Program-made: the position numbers and the translations under genes
The notes under the pieces: generated by a model
The model's input: the letters and a program-made list of their open reading frames with translations, nothing else
Told to the model about the DNA's origin: nothing
Databases searched by the model: none
Part shown: positions 5,429-6,369 of the stretch, one piece after another
Numbering within the stretch: the stretch's first letter is position 1
Layout: each line of letters begins with the position of its first letter
DNA from: Robiginitomaculum sp.
Lineage (GTDB): Bacteria > Pseudomonadota > Alphaproteobacteria > Caulobacterales > Maricaulaceae
Direction of reading: 5' to 3'
DNA length: 6,369 nt
NCBI GenBank assembly: GCA_027071965.1
Contig: JALSYJ010000359.1
Location: 1-6,369, forward strand

Positions 5429-5461
5429 AATATGATATCAATATGATATCACTTCATATCA
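5429..5461. promoter_or_regulatory. TGATATCA palindrome array, probable operator of the SPFH gene
   Basis: AATATGATATC occurs twice in direct tandem (5429-5439, 5440-5450), placing perfect TGATATCA palindromes at 5433-5440 and 5444-5451. A third, TCATATCA (5454-5461), differs at one position. The starts are 11 and 10 bases apart, so all three lie on nearly the same face of the helix. The TATGAT inside each full copy (5431-5436, 5442-5447) also fits a -10 box, although no good -35 box is seen. The array ends 18 bases before the SPFH start, the right place for a repressor site. Confidence 0.6.
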
Positions 5462-5469
5462 ATTGAAAT

Positions 5470-5473
5470 GGAG
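5470..5473 (+). promoter_or_regulatory. Ribosome binding site of the SPFH gene
   Basis: GGAG lies 6 bases before the ATG at 5480. It overlaps the earlier in-frame ATG at 5468, which has no ribosome site of its own, so it decides the start. Confidence 0.7.
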
Positions 5474-5479
5474 AATAAA

Positions 5480-6349
5480 ATGATGCAGGAAAAAAGTGTT
5501 TCGTCCTTCCCCGGCGTACTAATGTTGTTTTTGTTGTTGGCTCTGGGCATTATCAGCGTGCTTGGCTTTATCGCCCTTATTGATGCAGGTGCAAAAATCA
5601 TGGCAGTGGCCTTGATGGTTTTTACGCTTACTTTTATCGTTTTCATGCTGATTGGCCTTTATAAGGTTGAGCCGAATCAAGCAGCAGTTCTTACACTGTT
5701 TGGCCGCTATATTGGCAGCAATCGCAGGCCTGGCCTGCACTTTAACAATCCGTTCTTTGCCAAAAAGAAAGTTTCGCTGCGTGTGCGCAACTTTGAAAGT
5801 GGTCGCTTAAAAGTAAATGACTTAAATGGCTCGCCAATCGAAATCGCTGCAATTGTGGTCTGGGAAGTCACTGATAGCGCCGAAGCAGTATTTAATGTTG
5901 ATGCCTATGAAAGTTTTGTCCAAATTCAGTCAGAATCTGCAATTCGTTCTATGGCTTCCATATATCCTTATGACCCCCATGAGGAGGGTGAAGTTTCCTT
6001 ACGCTCGCATCCTGTGGAGATTTCTGAGAAGATGAAGTCAGAGATACAAGATCGCCTAAACAAGGCCGGGATCAATGTAATCGAGTCACGGGTGTCACAT
6101 CTGGCTTATTCTCCGGAAATTGCCCAGGCAATGTTACAGCGACAACAGGCCGGAGCCATTATCGCGGCCCGACAGCGTATTGTTGAAGGGGCTGTTGGCA
6201 TGGTTGAACAGGCACTGGGTGCCCTGCAGGAAAAGCAGGTAGTGGAACTGGATGATGAGCGCAAAGCTGCAATGGTAAGCAATTTACTGGTGGTTCTGTG
6301 TTCTGATAATTCCACCCAGCCCGTGGTCAATGCCGGCTCTATTTACTAA
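5480..6349 (+). CDS. Membrane-anchored SPFH/Band 7 domain protein
   Basis: This 289-residue protein is an N-terminally anchored SPFH protein. Two hydrophobic helices (about 11-34 and 39-61) are followed by YKVEPNQAAVLTLFGRYIGS (61-80), the usual entry into the SPFH fold, with RRPGLHFNNPF (82-92), then the core with EIAAIVVWEVTDSAEAVFNV (121-140). The end of the domain reads VSHLAYSPEIAQAMLQRQQA (205-224) and runs into a short helix with AARQRIVEGAVGMVEQAL (229-246). Proteins of this class form large membrane rings or scaffolds; the exact role of this subgroup is unknown. It lacks the long coiled coil of flotillins and the proteolytic partners seen with stomatin-like slipins. From memory, close relatives often sit beside a small Arc-like DNA-binding gene, which fits the operator array upstream and a possible start at 6356. 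Confidence 0.9.
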   Translation: MMQEKSVSSFPGVLMLFLLLALGIISVLGFIALIDAGAKIMAVALMVFTLTFIVFMLIGLYKVEPNQAAVLTLFGRYIGSNRRPGLHFNNPFFAKKKVSLRVRNFESGRLKVNDLNGSPIEIAAIVVWEVTDSAEAVFNVDAYESFVQIQSESAIRSMASIYPYDPHEEGEVSLRSHPVEISEKMKSEIQDRLNKAGINVIESRVSHLAYSPEIAQAMLQRQQAGAIIAARQRIVEGAVGMVEQALGALQEKQVVELDDERKAAMVSNLLVVLCSDNSTQPVVNAGSIY

Positions 6350-6355
6350 TCCGCA

Positions 6356-6369
6356 ATGACCGGGCGCAA
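6356..6369 (+). CDS. Possible start of a further gene, cut by the window end
   Basis: An ATG lies 6 bases after the SPFH stop and reads Met-Thr-Gly-Arg before the window ends. No Shine-Dalgarno is visible, so any translation would depend on coupling to the SPFH gene. From memory, SPFH proteins of this type are often followed by a small Arc-like ribbon-helix-helix protein, but four codons cannot show its identity. Confidence 0.3.

Overview
The window looks like a chromosomal segment of an alphaproteobacterium. Three things point there. The F0 sector of ATP synthase is encoded apart from F1, in the order atpI-atpB-atpE-atpF'-atpF, with both b' and b subunits. A short SspB of the alphaproteobacterial type ends in a ClpX-binding tail. 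Two gaps carry short palindromic repeats of a kind often seen between genes in this class. Base composition is moderate for the class. I cannot place it below class level.

Layout, all genes on the + strand. 2-2369: the F0 operon, starting inside atpI (C-terminal 55 codons) and ending at an intrinsic-type terminator that overlaps the atpF stop codon. A strong hairpin sits between atpE and atpF'. 2370-2681: a gap of about 310 bases with hairpins and an exactly repeated 23-base element, no gene. 2682-4558: a TetA-like (TCR/Tet) major facilitator exporter and a glutathione S-transferase family protein that overlap by 4 bases (ATGA). 4655-5146: sspB, the ClpXP adaptor. 5147-5479: a gap of about 330 bases with a pair of imperfect repeats and, just before the next gene, an array of TGATATCA palindromes spaced by about one helical turn. 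5480-6349: a membrane-anchored SPFH (Band 7) protein. An ATG at 6356 may begin the next gene, cut off by the window end.

How the genes work together: the first block builds the membrane rotor and stator of ATP synthase. The MFS-GST pair is probably co-translated and may serve export or detoxification of small molecules (inference). SspB delivers ssrA-tagged proteins to ClpXP. The SPFH gene appears to have its own regulatory region. The most interesting signal in the window is the TGATATCA array, which resembles a cooperative operator for a ribbon-helix-helix regulator, possibly encoded just past the window edge. The rest is largely housekeeping or common accessory content; I do not see a clearly new multi-gene system.
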